Shown: positions 26,303 to 33,900, counted from the first letter of the stretch. The stretch: DNA of 52,971 nt from Flavobacteriaceae bacterium UBA4439 (GCA_002390455.1 DGPN01000018.1:1-52971); one strand, 5' to 3'. A program made the numbers and translations. Notes: generated by a model from the letters alone, not told the origin.

Positions 26303-26878
26303 TTAAAGTAAACCATCAATCAAAGACGTCAATCGTTCGGTGATTTCGTCAATGCTGCCGATACCATCCACGCTGTGAAATTTCCCCTGAGCATCATAAA
26401 ATGCTCTTAGTGGAGCTGTTTTATTATTGTATTCGTCAAATCGATTTCTGATTTTCTCTTCGTCCTGATCGTCTGTCCTGCCACTGGTTTTTCCACGGTT
26501 CATCAATCGCTCCACCAAAACATGATCATCGGCTTCCAAAGCCAAAGTGGCGCTGATTTGCATGGATTTTTCGCTCAAAAAAGCATCCAGTGCCTCGGCT
26601 TGTTTTGTCGTTCTGGGAAAGCCGTCAAAAATAAAGCCCTTTGCATCGGGATTATTTTCGACTGCGTCCTTGAGCATGTCTATGGTCACCTGATCGGGAA
26701 CCAAATCTCCTTTATCCATATAGGACTGTGCCAATGTTCCCAAATCTGTTTTGTTGGAAATATGATGTCTGAACAAATCTCCAGTAGAGATGTGAAACAA
26801 TTGGTATTTCGATTTTAAAAATTCTGCTTGGGTTCCTTTTCCCGCGCCCGGTTTTCCAAAGAGTACTAGATTAATCAT
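26303..26878 (-). CDS. adk: Adenylate kinase
   Basis: AMP + ATP to 2 ADP; 191 residues. The P-loop GKPGAGKGTQ is at residues 8-17, FDGFPRT is the AMP-binding region, and RTDDQDEEKIRNRF belongs to the LID/CORE junction of the short, zinc-free type. The frame is open 38 codons further upstream, but this ATG is the family start, and a complete promoter (TTG-22-TATCTTTG) lies in the upstream extension. First gene of a run of co-directed, mostly overlapping genes down to aroA. Confidence 0.96.
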   Translation of the reverse strand: MINLVLFGKPGAGKGTQAEFLKSKYQLFHISTGDLFRHHISNKTDLGTLAQSYMDKGDLVPDQVTIDMLKDAVENNPDAKGFIFDGFPRTTKQAEALDAFLSEKSMQISATLALEADDHVLVERLMNRGKTSGRTDDQDEEKIRNRFDEYNNKTAPLRAFYDAQGKFHSVDGIGSIDEITERLTSLIDGLL

Positions 26879-26894
26879 CAAATAATATTTGTAA

Positions 26895-26927
26895 CAAAGA
26901 TATCCAAATTGAATTGTTATTTTCCAA
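26895..26927 (-). promoter_or_regulatory. adk promoter
   Basis: Minus strand TTG (26927-26925), 22-base spacer and TATCTTTG (26902-26895), 16 bases before the adk ATG. It is divergent from the purK promoter. Confidence 0.7.
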
Positions 26928-26943
26928 GCAAAAAAGTTATGTG

Positions 26944-26951
26944 TATTTTTG
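26944..26951 (+). promoter_or_regulatory. -7 promoter element for purK
   Basis: TATTTTTG matches TAnnTTTG and ends 13 bases before the purK ATG. I see no TTG at the right distance for the -33 element. Confidence 0.5.
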
Positions 26952-26964
26952 CTAAAACTTCGCG

Positions 26965-28119
26965 ATGGAATTTTTTTCGACTTCGAAAACACTTGGCATA
27001 CTTGGCGGGGGGCAATTGGGCAAAATGTTGCTCTACACCACCCGAAAATGGGACATCAAAACCAGCGTTTTGGATCCCAGTGAAAATGCCCCGGCAAAGC
27101 TGGCCAGCGACAGTTTTGAGGTAGGAGATTTAACCGATTTTCAGGCGGTTTACGATTTCGGAAAAAAAGTCGATGTACTGACCATTGAAATTGAAAAGGT
27201 CAACGTTGAGGCTTTAGAAAAACTAGAGCAAGAAGGTGTTAAGGTTTATCCCCAACCCCATGTACTGAAAATCATTCAGAACAAATGCCTCCAAAAAAAG
27301 TTCTACAAAAGCAACAATATCCCTACTGCCTCCTTTGAAGAATTTGAAACCCTCGATCAAGTCAAAGAAGCCATCATCAAGGGAGAATTGTCTTTTCCCT
27401 TTGTTTGGAAATCGGCCGAAATGGGCTACGATGGCTACGGAGTTTCTATTGTTCACTCGAATAAAGAAATCGAAAGTCTCAATACTGGTCCCTGCCTTAT
27501 TGAGGAGCTGGTCACCTTTGAAAAAGAATTATCGGTTATTGTGTGTCGTCGTCCTCAAGGCGAAACGGTGCACTATCCTGTCGTGGAATCAGAATTCCAT
27601 CCTAGAGCCAATCAGGTGGAGTATGTGTTATGTCCAGCCAGAATTTCTGAACAAGCGGCCAAAAAAGCCGTTGAGGTAGCCCTAAAAACAGCCGAAGCCT
27701 TTGGCCAAATTGGCCTTTTGGCGGTGGAGCTTTTTCTTACCCCCGAAGGAGATATCTTGGTCAATGAGGTAGCTCCCCGACCACACAACAGTGGTCATTT
27801 TAGCATCGAAGCCTCCTACACCTGTCAGTTTGAACAACACATCCGTGCAGTATTGGACTTGCCTATGGGAAAAACAGCCAACAAAACCGCTGCAGTGATG
27901 GTCAATCTTGTAGGGAAAGAAGGACATACTGGGCCCGTACTCTATAAAAATATCGATCAGGTATTGGCCATTGAAGGGGTAATTCCTCATATTTACGGCA
28001 AAAAAGAAACCCGTCCTTTTAGGAAAATGGGACATGTCACCATCATACACCCCAAAATCGAAACCGCTAGAAAAATAGCGGCTCAAGTAAAAGAAACCTT
28101 ATCAGTAATCAGCAAATAA
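26965..28119 (+). CDS. purK: PurK, 5-(carboxyamino)imidazole ribonucleotide synthase
   Basis: ATP-grasp enzyme of 384 residues carboxylating aminoimidazole ribonucleotide in purine synthesis. The N-terminal LGILGGGQLGKML is the AIR-binding Rossmann-like motif. The ATP-grasp region includes PFVWKSAEMGYDGYGV and LIEELVTFEKELSVIV, and EVAPRPHNSGHFSIEA is the metal/active-site loop. purE follows after 2 bases, so the two sequential steps are encoded together. Confidence 0.96.
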   Translation: MEFFSTSKTLGILGGGQLGKMLLYTTRKWDIKTSVLDPSENAPAKLASDSFEVGDLTDFQAVYDFGKKVDVLTIEIEKVNVEALEKLEQEGVKVYPQPHVLKIIQNKCLQKKFYKSNNIPTASFEEFETLDQVKEAIIKGELSFPFVWKSAEMGYDGYGVSIVHSNKEIESLNTGPCLIEELVTFEKELSVIVCRRPQGETVHYPVVESEFHPRANQVEYVLCPARISEQAAKKAVEVALKTAEAFGQIGLLAVELFLTPEGDILVNEVAPRPHNSGHFSIEASYTCQFEQHIRAVLDLPMGKTANKTAAVMVNLVGKEGHTGPVLYKNIDQVLAIEGVIPHIYGKKETRPFRKMGHVTIIHPKIETARKIAAQVKETLSVISK

Positions 28120-28121
28120 TT

Positions 28122-28607
28122 ATGGCTAAAGTTGGAATCATCATGGGCAGCGAATCGGATTTACCGGTCATGCAAGAAGCAATAGACATCCTCAAAGAAT
28201 TTGATATTGAAACAGAGGTGGACATCGTCTCGGCCCACCGCACCCCAGAGAAAATGATGGATTATGGAAATCAGGCTCACCAAAGAGGCCTAAAAGCAAT
28301 CATTGCAGGAGCTGGAGGAGCGGCACACCTTCCAGGAATGATCGCCTCAGTGTCTCCACTTCCCGTTATCGGTGTACCCGTTAAGTCGAGTAACTCCATC
28401 GACGGTTGGGATTCTGTTTTATCCATTCTACAGATGCCTGGAGGAGTGCCCGTGGCGACCGTAGCCCTCAACGGTGCTAAAAACGCCGGAATCTTGGCCG
28501 CACAAATTGTCGGAACCTCCGAACCTGAGGTGCTTAAAAAAGTAAGTCAATACAAACAGGAACTCAAAACCAAAGTCATCAACAGCAGTAAAAAACTTAA
28601 TCCCTAA
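28122..28607 (+). CDS. purE: PurE, N5-CAIR mutase
   Basis: 161 residues. GIIMGSESDLPVM at the start binds the substrate phosphate and VSAHRTPEKM carries the catalytic His. GAGGAAHLPGM and GVPVKSS are further PurE signatures. Class I PurE, the partner of PurK, which is encoded immediately upstream. Confidence 0.97.
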   Translation: MAKVGIIMGSESDLPVMQEAIDILKEFDIETEVDIVSAHRTPEKMMDYGNQAHQRGLKAIIAGAGGAAHLPGMIASVSPLPVIGVPVKSSNSIDGWDSVLSILQMPGGVPVATVALNGAKNAGILAAQIVGTSEPEVLKKVSQYKQELKTKVINSSKKLNP

Positions 28608-28611
28608 AATA

Positions 28612-30630
28612 TTGGAAAACCCTTTATTACATCCCTTTGACACCCCCCACCAGTCCATCCCCTTTAGTACCATCCGACCGGAACATTTTATTCCTGCCCT
28701 AAAAGAAAATATCAAAAATGCCTTGGCAGCAATCGATGAGGTCGTCCATCAAGATGCCCCTCCCACCTTTGAAAATACCGTCGAAGCCATGCAGAATGTT
28801 GGGGAGTTGCTCGAACGAAACAGCAGTATTTTGTTTAACCTCAACAGTGCAGAAACTTCCGACGCCATCCAAGAAGTTACCCAACAAGCCTCCCCCCTGC
28901 TTACTCAATTCCAAAACGATGTTAGGCTCAACCAAGCCTTGTTTGAACGCATCAAAACCATCTATGAAAATCAAGAAAAAGAAAATCTTTCGGTAGAGCA
29001 ACAAACCCTTTTGGAAAAAGAATTCAAAGGTTTTGCCAGAAATGGTGCTTTATTGGCCGAGGATGAAAAACATATACTCCGAGAAATCGATACCGAAAAA
29101 GCACAACTGGGACTTACTTTTGGTGAGAATGTTCTGTCCGATACTCAGGCTTTTGAACTTCACATTACCGAAGAAAAGGAACTGAAAGGCTTGCCAGATC
29201 AAGTGAAGGAAATGGCTGCCGAAACCGCCCAATCCAAAGACAAAGAGGGCTGGATTTTTACCCTCGATTATCCCAGTTATGTTCCCCTAATGACCTATGC
29301 CGAAAATAGATCGTTACGAGAAAAAATGAGTTTGGCTTTTGGTCAACGTGGTTTTCAAACCAATGACAACAACAATACTGCCATCATACTTCGATTGATC
29401 GAACTGAGAAAAAAAAGGGCTCAACTCTTGGGTTATGACTCTCATGCCGCTTTTGTCTTGGAGGAACGCATGGCCACTTCGGAGGAAAACGTCAAAAACT
29501 TTTTGGAAGATTTGTACCAAAAAGCCTATCCCGCGGCCAAAGGAGAATGGAAAGCCATGGAAGATTTTGCCGCAGAGCAATTGGAATTGTCACCCTTGGA
29601 AAAATGGGATACCGCCTATGTTTCGGAAAAACTCAAACAAGCCCAACTGGAACTCGACGAACAGCAACTCAAACCCTATTTTCCTTTGGAAAAAGTCCAA
29701 GCAGGAGTATTTGAAATCGCGGGGAAATTATACGGCTTGCGTTTTGAAAAAAACGACAAATTGGAAGGCTATCATCCCGAGGTGGAGGTCTATGAAGTAT
29801 TCAACCGCCAAGGGGATTTTTATGCCCTACTCTATACCGACTTTTTTCCCCGACCCGGAAAGCGAAATGGCGCATGGATGACCTCCTACCGCGGACAGAA
29901 AAAAGACCAAAGACCCCATATCTCTATGGTCTGTAACTTTTCGAAACCCACCGCCAGCACCCCATCACTGCTCACTTTTCAGGAAGTAACTACCCTCTTC
30001 CACGAATTTGGACATGCCCTACACGGTATGTTGGCCAATACCACCTATGGCGGACTAAGTGGAACCAATGTTTTTTGGGACTTTGTAGAACTACCCAGTC
30101 AGATCATGGAAAATTGGTGCTATGAAAAAGATGCCCTAGAACTTTTTGCCCGACACTACCAAACGGACGAAGTGATCCCCATGGAATACATCCAAAAAAT
30201 CAAAAAAGCGGCCCACTTTCAACAGGGATTGCAAACCCTTCGCCAATTGGGATTTGGATTTTTGGACCTATCCTATCACGGTGCACAAGCCACCGACATC
30301 CAAGACATTAAAAAACACGAAACTGCTATTTTGGATAGGGTACAGTTTTTAGGAGACTATCCCGAAAGTTGTAGCAGTACCGCCTTTTCTCATATCTTTC
30401 AGGGAGGCTACTCTGCTGGATACTACAGCTACAAATGGGCAGAAGTATTGGATGCCGATGCCTTTGAATTGTTTTTAGAAAAAGGGATTTTTGATTCAGA
30501 AACCTCCAGATCTTTTGAAGAGAACATCCTTTCCAAAGGAGGCACTGAACACCCCATGACACTCTATAAAAGGTTTAGAGGCAAAGCCCCCGACCCCAAT
30601 GCTTTATTGAAAAGAGCAGGGTTGGTGTAG
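28612..30630 (+). CDS. M3-family oligopeptidase (Dcp/OpdA-like)
   Basis: Zinc metallopeptidase of 672 residues. The zinc motif HEFGH is at residues 464-468, with the downstream Glu in NVFWDFVELPSQIMENW, and GGYSAGYYSYKWAEV near residue 600 forms the substrate-binding loop. No signal peptide, so probably cytoplasmic peptide turnover. There is no ATG at the N-terminus: TTG at 28612, 4 bases after the purE stop, gives the family start ENPLLHPFDTP. The last 33 codons and 138 bases of downstream sequence are duplicated 1,727 bases further on. Confidence 0.93.
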   Translation: MENPLLHPFDTPHQSIPFSTIRPEHFIPALKENIKNALAAIDEVVHQDAPPTFENTVEAMQNVGELLERNSSILFNLNSAETSDAIQEVTQQASPLLTQFQNDVRLNQALFERIKTIYENQEKENLSVEQQTLLEKEFKGFARNGALLAEDEKHILREIDTEKAQLGLTFGENVLSDTQAFELHITEEKELKGLPDQVKEMAAETAQSKDKEGWIFTLDYPSYVPLMTYAENRSLREKMSLAFGQRGFQTNDNNNTAIILRLIELRKKRAQLLGYDSHAAFVLEERMATSEENVKNFLEDLYQKAYPAAKGEWKAMEDFAAEQLELSPLEKWDTAYVSEKLKQAQLELDEQQLKPYFPLEKVQAGVFEIAGKLYGLRFEKNDKLEGYHPEVEVYEVFNRQGDFYALLYTDFFPRPGKRNGAWMTSYRGQKKDQRPHISMVCNFSKPTASTPSLLTFQEVTTLFHEFGHALHGMLANTTYGGLSGTNVFWDFVELPSQIMENWCYEKDALELFARHYQTDEVIPMEYIQKIKKAAHFQQGLQTLRQLGFGFLDLSYHGAQATDIQDIKKHETAILDRVQFLGDYPESCSSTAFSHIFQGGYSAGYYSYKWAEVLDADAFELFLEKGIFDSETSRSFEENILSKGGTEHPMTLYKRFRGKAPDPNALLKRAGLV

Positions 30631-30768
30631 AAATCGGTTACTCCTCCATCATGACCCAAAGGTTTTGAGTGTTTGATAAGGGCATTTTTATTCATTAACT
30701 ATATTTATTAATGTTTATATATTCCCGATTCCCATCCAGATGGGTGGAAATTTATTACAGAAATTTTA
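30531..30768 (+). repeat. 238-bp direct repeat, copy 1 (3' end of M3 gene plus downstream)
   Basis: From TTCCAAAGGAGGCAC to CAGAAATTTTA. It matches 32258-32495 without gaps at a constant offset of 1,727, with 4 mismatches that I counted (30546, 30607, 30609, 30745), about 98% identity. It covers the last 33 codons of the M3 peptidase gene and 138 bases of untranslated sequence, including the inverted repeat CCCATCCAGATGGG. Confidence 0.97.
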
Positions 30769-30972
30769 CTTGTTTTTTTTAATTTAGTTACAAGTAAGCC
30801 CCAAGTTGTTCTTTTTTAAGACCTACATTTTCTTTTCAAAGAATTTTTTGGGGCTAAGAGTAAAATTATGACTTCCTTTTTGTGGATTTATGGTAGCACT
30901 CTATTCTGACTATTAAAATAAACTCCATAAAAAAGAACATACGGTAGTTATGACCATTATAAAGTCAAAATA
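30769..30972. other. Non-coding start of AT-rich island
   Basis: No ORF, promoter consensus or terminator is recognisable. Bases 30796-30826 (AAGCCCCAAGTTGTTC...) resemble 32224-32255, just before repeat copy 2 (about 25 of 31 positions by eye). Confidence 0.4.
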
Positions 30973-31359
30973 ATGAAAATCAGACATACAAAAAGACAGC
31001 TAAATATAAATCTGATTTATGGATTTTTATGGTTGATCTTTTTTATCACCATGCTTTTTAAAGCCGAAGTTAACTGGATTGATTACGGATGGGGACTTCT
31101 TTCATTGATGTACTTCATCAATTATTTCTACCTAAAGAAATACAAATATCTAGCCATCGAAAACGGAATGATAAACGTAAATGGTCCACTCGGAAAAAAA
31201 CTAAGTCTAAACGAAGTAAAAAGGATTAAAAAGTTTGGGGGAGACTATATATTGAAAACTGACAAAAAAGAATTGACCATCTGTACCCAATTTATTGAAA
31301 CAGATACTCTAAATAAGTTAAATAAAAAACTGGAGAAGTTGGGAGTAGTATGGTGTTAA
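30973..31359 (+). CDS. Small membrane protein with two helices and a hydrophilic C-terminal domain, unknown
   Basis: 128 residues. Two hydrophobic helices (about residues 14-28 and 37-53) are followed by about 75 hydrophilic residues with alternating beta-like segments (YKYLAIENGMINVNGPLG, DYILKTDKKELTICTQF). This layout resembles bacterial PH-domain membrane proteins, an inference from shape only. I do not recognise a family. It is the first ORF of the AT-rich island between the two 238-bp repeats. The same frame stays open for 73 codons after its stop, so it may be a shortened gene. Confidence 0.6.
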   Translation: MKIRHTKRQLNINLIYGFLWLIFFITMLFKAEVNWIDYGWGLLSLMYFINYFYLKKYKYLAIENGMINVNGPLGKKLSLNEVKRIKKFGGDYILKTDKKELTICTQFIETDTLNKLNKKLEKLGVVWC

Positions 31360-31581
31360 AAGAACGTAATTTCTACCTGCGTATACTGGATTTACTCAAA
31401 AATTGTCAATAGAAAAAATCAAAAAAACATCCTACTTATAAGTATAAAAGACCTCAAGTCTAAAATGGAAAGACTTTATTTAGACGAAAAACTTAGAATT
31501 TATTTGAAAGAAAACACATTTCTAAAACTCAATTCTCATTATAATGTTGACCTAATGAGAAAAGAAACAATTAATTTTTAA
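31360..31581 (+). pseudogene. Open frame continuing after the stop of the previous ORF, possible gene remnant
   Basis: Directly after the TAA at 31357-31359 the same frame is open for 73 codons to a TAA at 31579. The deduced peptide contains YWIYSKIVNRK and MERLYLDEKLRIYLKE, which look protein-like. No ATG occurs before 31465, from which a 38-residue peptide would result. It could be the tail of a longer gene interrupted by a nonsense mutation, or an AT-rich chance frame. The remaining bases to 31605 show nothing. Confidence 0.3.
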
Positions 31582-31605
31582 AATAAAATTTAATCCATTT
31601 GAAAG

Positions 31606-31788
31606 ATGACACATTTAAAAAACTTAACCTCAAACCTCAAACGTTTCAATATCACATTTGAAGAAGTAAATGGATCAGTCCAAATAAATACTAAACCTTT
31701 CCTTATAAAAGTAATATTTAAAAAATCTCAAATCTTAATTGAGACCAGAATATTGGGGTGGAATCAGGTTACAGATTTATCGATATGA
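31606..31788 (+). CDS. Small hydrophilic protein, unknown
   Basis: 60 residues, MTHLKNLTSNLKRFNITF onward, no signal and no membrane helix. The beta-rich look (VQINTKPFLIKVIFKKSQILIE) would fit half of a small barrel. Its stop TGA overlaps the ATG of the next ORF (ATGA), which supports both being real genes. No family recognised. Part of the AT-rich island. Confidence 0.45.
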   Translation: MTHLKNLTSNLKRFNITFEEVNGSVQINTKPFLIKVIFKKSQILIETRILGWNQVTDLSI

Positions 31789-32012
31789 AATTTGAAAATT
31801 CTTTAATATACCTTTCAATTAAATTATTGATATATATTTCTGTAGGAGCTTTTGTCTTTAATAATTACAGCGAATCACTTAATAATTATTTATCCACAAT
31901 ATTTCTTTTGATTTTTTTATTATTTATTATTACCAAATTCACCTTTTACATAAAATATATGGTTAAGTATGAGTCTTTAAAAAATAAAATATTTGATTGG
32001 ACTCTAAATTAA
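31785..32012 (+). CDS. Small two-helix membrane protein, unknown
   Basis: 75 residues with two strongly hydrophobic helices (about 8-24 and 37-55) and a basic tail. The ATG at 31785 overlaps the previous stop by 4 bases; a GTG at 31758 would add nine codons. Together with the preceding soluble ORF the pair has the same parts (two helices plus a hydrophilic domain) as the 128-residue protein at the start of the island, in reverse order. Function unknown. Confidence 0.5.
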   Translation: MKFENSLIYLSIKLLIYISVGAFVFNNYSESLNNYLSTIFLLIFLLFIITKFTFYIKYMVKYESLKNKIFDWTLN

Positions 32013-32257
32013 TTGTAGTTTAATGTAACCAGAAAAAAATATTTATGGGGGTGAGTAACTTAATTGAGATCATTTCATAAGGGAAACCCACCTAAGAAAA
32101 AGGATTTTTTTATAACTCAAATGAAAAACAGAAACTCTCTAGTTACTTCTTCTAACAGTTTGATGCAAAGGGAAAAAAGGTAAATTTATAACCCCTTGTT
32201 TTTCTCATAATTTTGCTTTACTTCAGTTCCAAATCTGTTCTTCTTTAACACCTACTA
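32013..32257. other. Non-coding end of AT-rich island
   Basis: No convincing gene; the only ATG frame noticed is about 20 codons (32120-32182). Bases 32224-32255 weakly match 30796-30826 and adjoin repeat copy 2. Confidence 0.35.
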
Positions 32258-32357
32258 TTCCAAAGGAGGCACCGAACACCCCATGACACTCTATAAAAGG
32301 TTTAGAGGCAAAGCCCCCGACCCCAATGCTTTACTTAAAAGAGCAGGGTTGGTGTAG
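32258..32357 (+). pseudogene. Displaced 3' fragment of the M3 oligopeptidase gene
   Basis: Encodes the last 32 residues of the M3 peptidase (KGGTEHPMTLYKRF ... KRAGLV) and its TAG stop, with no upstream part of the gene. The three base differences from the intact copy are synonymous (one Thr codon, two bases of one Leu codon). No start, not expressed as an M3 enzyme. Confidence 0.9.
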
Positions 32358-32495
32358 AAATCGGTTACTCCTCCATCATGACCCAAAGGTTTTGAGTGTT
32401 TGATAAGGGCATTTTTATTCATTAACTATATTTATTAATGTTTATATATTCCCGATTCCCATCCAGATGGGCGGAAATTTATTACAGAAATTTTA
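32258..32495 (+). repeat. 238-bp direct repeat, copy 2
   Basis: Same orientation as 30531-30768, constant offset 1,727, four substitutions, no indels. Identity ends abruptly at 32495. Together the copies bracket about 1.49 kb of AT-rich sequence. Confidence 0.97.
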
Positions 32496-32582
32496 GGAAC
32501 AAAACAACTTGATAATACTGACGGGTTACCTAAACATTATAAGGAAGGGCCTGTGTGCTTATTTGAAAGAAAAATAAAATAA
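32496..32582 (+). pseudogene. Possible 3' remnant of an unknown gene abutting repeat copy 2
   Basis: Right after the end of the repeat, a frame encodes 28 residues (GTKQLDNTDGLPKHYKEG then PVCLFERKIK) and ends with TAA at 32580. The peptide looks like a genuine C-terminus, but no upstream part exists; the frame closes at a TAA inside the repeat (32436). Unidentified. From here to 32647 only a hairpin without T-tract is visible (32603-32622). Confidence 0.3.
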
Positions 32583-32647
32583 CTACTACAATCTCCTATT
32601 TACAGTTACCTTCAGGCAACTGTCTAGAGACGAGAAGGGAATACCCC

Positions 32648-32989
32648 CTACTCCGATTCCCAATTCAGGAAACCCCCTTCAAGATCATAGATTTTTTGAA
32701 AACCAAAGGAAACCATCACTTGTGCGGCATAAAGGCTTCTCCTTCCGGAGCGACAATAAACCAAAAGGGTATCAGACTTTGTTAGGTTCTCAATTTTACT
32801 GACAAATTCTTCAGATTTTACGTTGATGTTGAGGGCTCCTTCGATATGGCCTTCTTCAAACTCTTCTGGAGTTCTTACATCAATGATGGTATAACCTTTG
32901 GCCACCATGTTTTGGTATTCGGGCTTCTCCAATACCTCTACTTTTGGAGTCTGAATGACAAAAAAAAGAATTAGTAAAAGTGTTCTCAT
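32648..32989 (-). CDS. Rhodanese-domain protein, exported
   Basis: Single rhodanese domain, 113 residues. A short hydrophobic start (MRTLLLILFFVIQT) looks like a signal peptide, so it is probably periplasmic. The active-site loop is YCRSGRR with catalytic Cys79; IIDVRTPEEFEEGHIEGALN is the N-terminal rhodanese signature. It may move sulfane sulfur or bind small anions; the substrate is unknown. Its ATG overlaps the stop of the upstream membrane-protein gene by 4 bases. Confidence 0.9.
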   Translation of the reverse strand: MRTLLLILFFVIQTPKVEVLEKPEYQNMVAKGYTIIDVRTPEEFEEGHIEGALNINVKSEEFVSKIENLTKSDTLLVYCRSGRRSLYAAQVMVSFGFQKIYDLEGGFLNWESE

Positions 32990-33801
32990 ATTACAAGATT
33001 AAAGACTTTTAAAAGTAACCATAAAATTGGAATGGCTTCTACCCAAAAGCTACTAAAATATTTGGATTGTTCGGCTTTGGATTTTATTAGGAATATCGTC
33101 AAAACACCTGCCACCAACAGGGTGGTTGTTAAATCCAATAAAGGAAAGTAAATGAGTTCTAGACCTACAAAAGCAGATAACAAAATCGTTCCCAATATTT
33201 TAGTATTTCGGATTCCCCATTTTTGAGGCCAAGTGGACAAGTGGGAATCGTCAGATTTCATATCTCTAATTTCAAAAGGAAGCGTGGCTACCAAAACAAA
33301 AAGATAACGTTGAAAACCGTAAACCAACCCAAGGTCGTTTATTTCCTGACCGCCCATAGAAAAGGGTAAAAAAACCGTGGTCAGTACCCAACTCAATGCC
33401 ACCAAATGAATTTTCAACCCCTTAAAACCTCTAAAATTGAGAGTAAATCCTGGCAAGGGCAAACAATAGAGCAATACCAACAAAAGGGTAAGCAAAAGAA
33501 TGATGAGCGAGGAAAAAGGCAATTGTAATCCTTCTCCTACAAACCAAACAATTATAAATATAGTAAGTCCAAAAAAAATCATTCCTCCCTTAATCTTGGA
33601 ACCAATGCCCGCTATAAAAAAAAGGTGAAACTTGATGAAATTATACGCCAAAAAAGGGGCTACAAACAAAATCAACTGATGAGAGAAAGGAAGATATAAA
33701 TTGAAATCCATGGCGGTGATTTGGGCAAGGGCCAAAACCGCCAAGCCTACATGAATATTGTATTTGACGTAATTGTCAAAAAGTTTACTGATCCATACCA
33801 C
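32986..33801 (-). CDS. UbiA-like polytopic membrane protein
   Basis: 271 residues with about eight hydrophobic helices. Residues 176-200 (FEIRDMKSDDSHLSTWP) resemble the second Asp-rich motif of UbiA prenyltransferases (DxxDxxxD), followed by a typical WGIRNTKILG. The first Asp-rich motif NDxxDxxxD is not found at the expected place (LAYNFIKFHL near residue 52), so activity as a prenyltransferase is doubtful. The start is GTG at 33801; no nearby in-frame ATG exists before residue 31. Cotranscribed with the rhodanese gene. Confidence 0.65.
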   Translation of the reverse strand: MVWISKLFDNYVKYNIHVGLAVLALAQITAMDFNLYLPFSHQLILFVAPFLAYNFIKFHLFFIAGIGSKIKGGMIFFGLTIFIIVWFVGEGLQLPFSSLIILLLTLLLVLLYCLPLPGFTLNFRGFKGLKIHLVALSWVLTTVFLPFSMGGQEINDLGLVYGFQRYLFVLVATLPFEIRDMKSDDSHLSTWPQKWGIRNTKILGTILLSAFVGLELIYFPLLDLTTTLLVAGVLTIFLIKSKAEQSKYFSSFWVEAIPILWLLLKVFNLVI

Positions 33802-33805
33802 CGGA

Positions 33806-33813
33806 CAAAAATA
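33806..33813 (-). promoter_or_regulatory. -7 promoter element upstream of the UbiA-like gene
   Basis: TATTTTTG on the minus strand, matching TAnnTTTG, only 4 bases before the GTG. If used, the transcript would be leaderless or translation would start further in. Confidence 0.4.
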
Positions 33814-33900
33814 TCTGTAAACTGTTAATAAGTGGCGTTTTTGTTCAAAAAAATTGGAGAAATGAAACGCAGTAGATAAAAAAGATGCACATCTATGGGC

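Noticed and set aside
26879..26992. 38-codon upstream extension of adk
   Set aside because: Contains the adk promoter and does not match the adenylate kinase N-terminus.
30734..30747. CCCATCCAGATGGG inverted repeat as M3 terminator
   Set aside because: A 2-base loop cannot form a normal hairpin and no T-tract follows; it could be a protein-binding palindrome, but nothing supports this beyond its presence in both repeat copies.
32120..32182. 20-codon ORF MKNRNSLVTS... in the island
   Set aside because: Too short, no promoter or conserved context.
32603..32622. Hairpin CAGTTACC-TTCA-GGCAACTG as terminator
   Set aside because: The stem has one mismatch and no T-tract follows on either strand.
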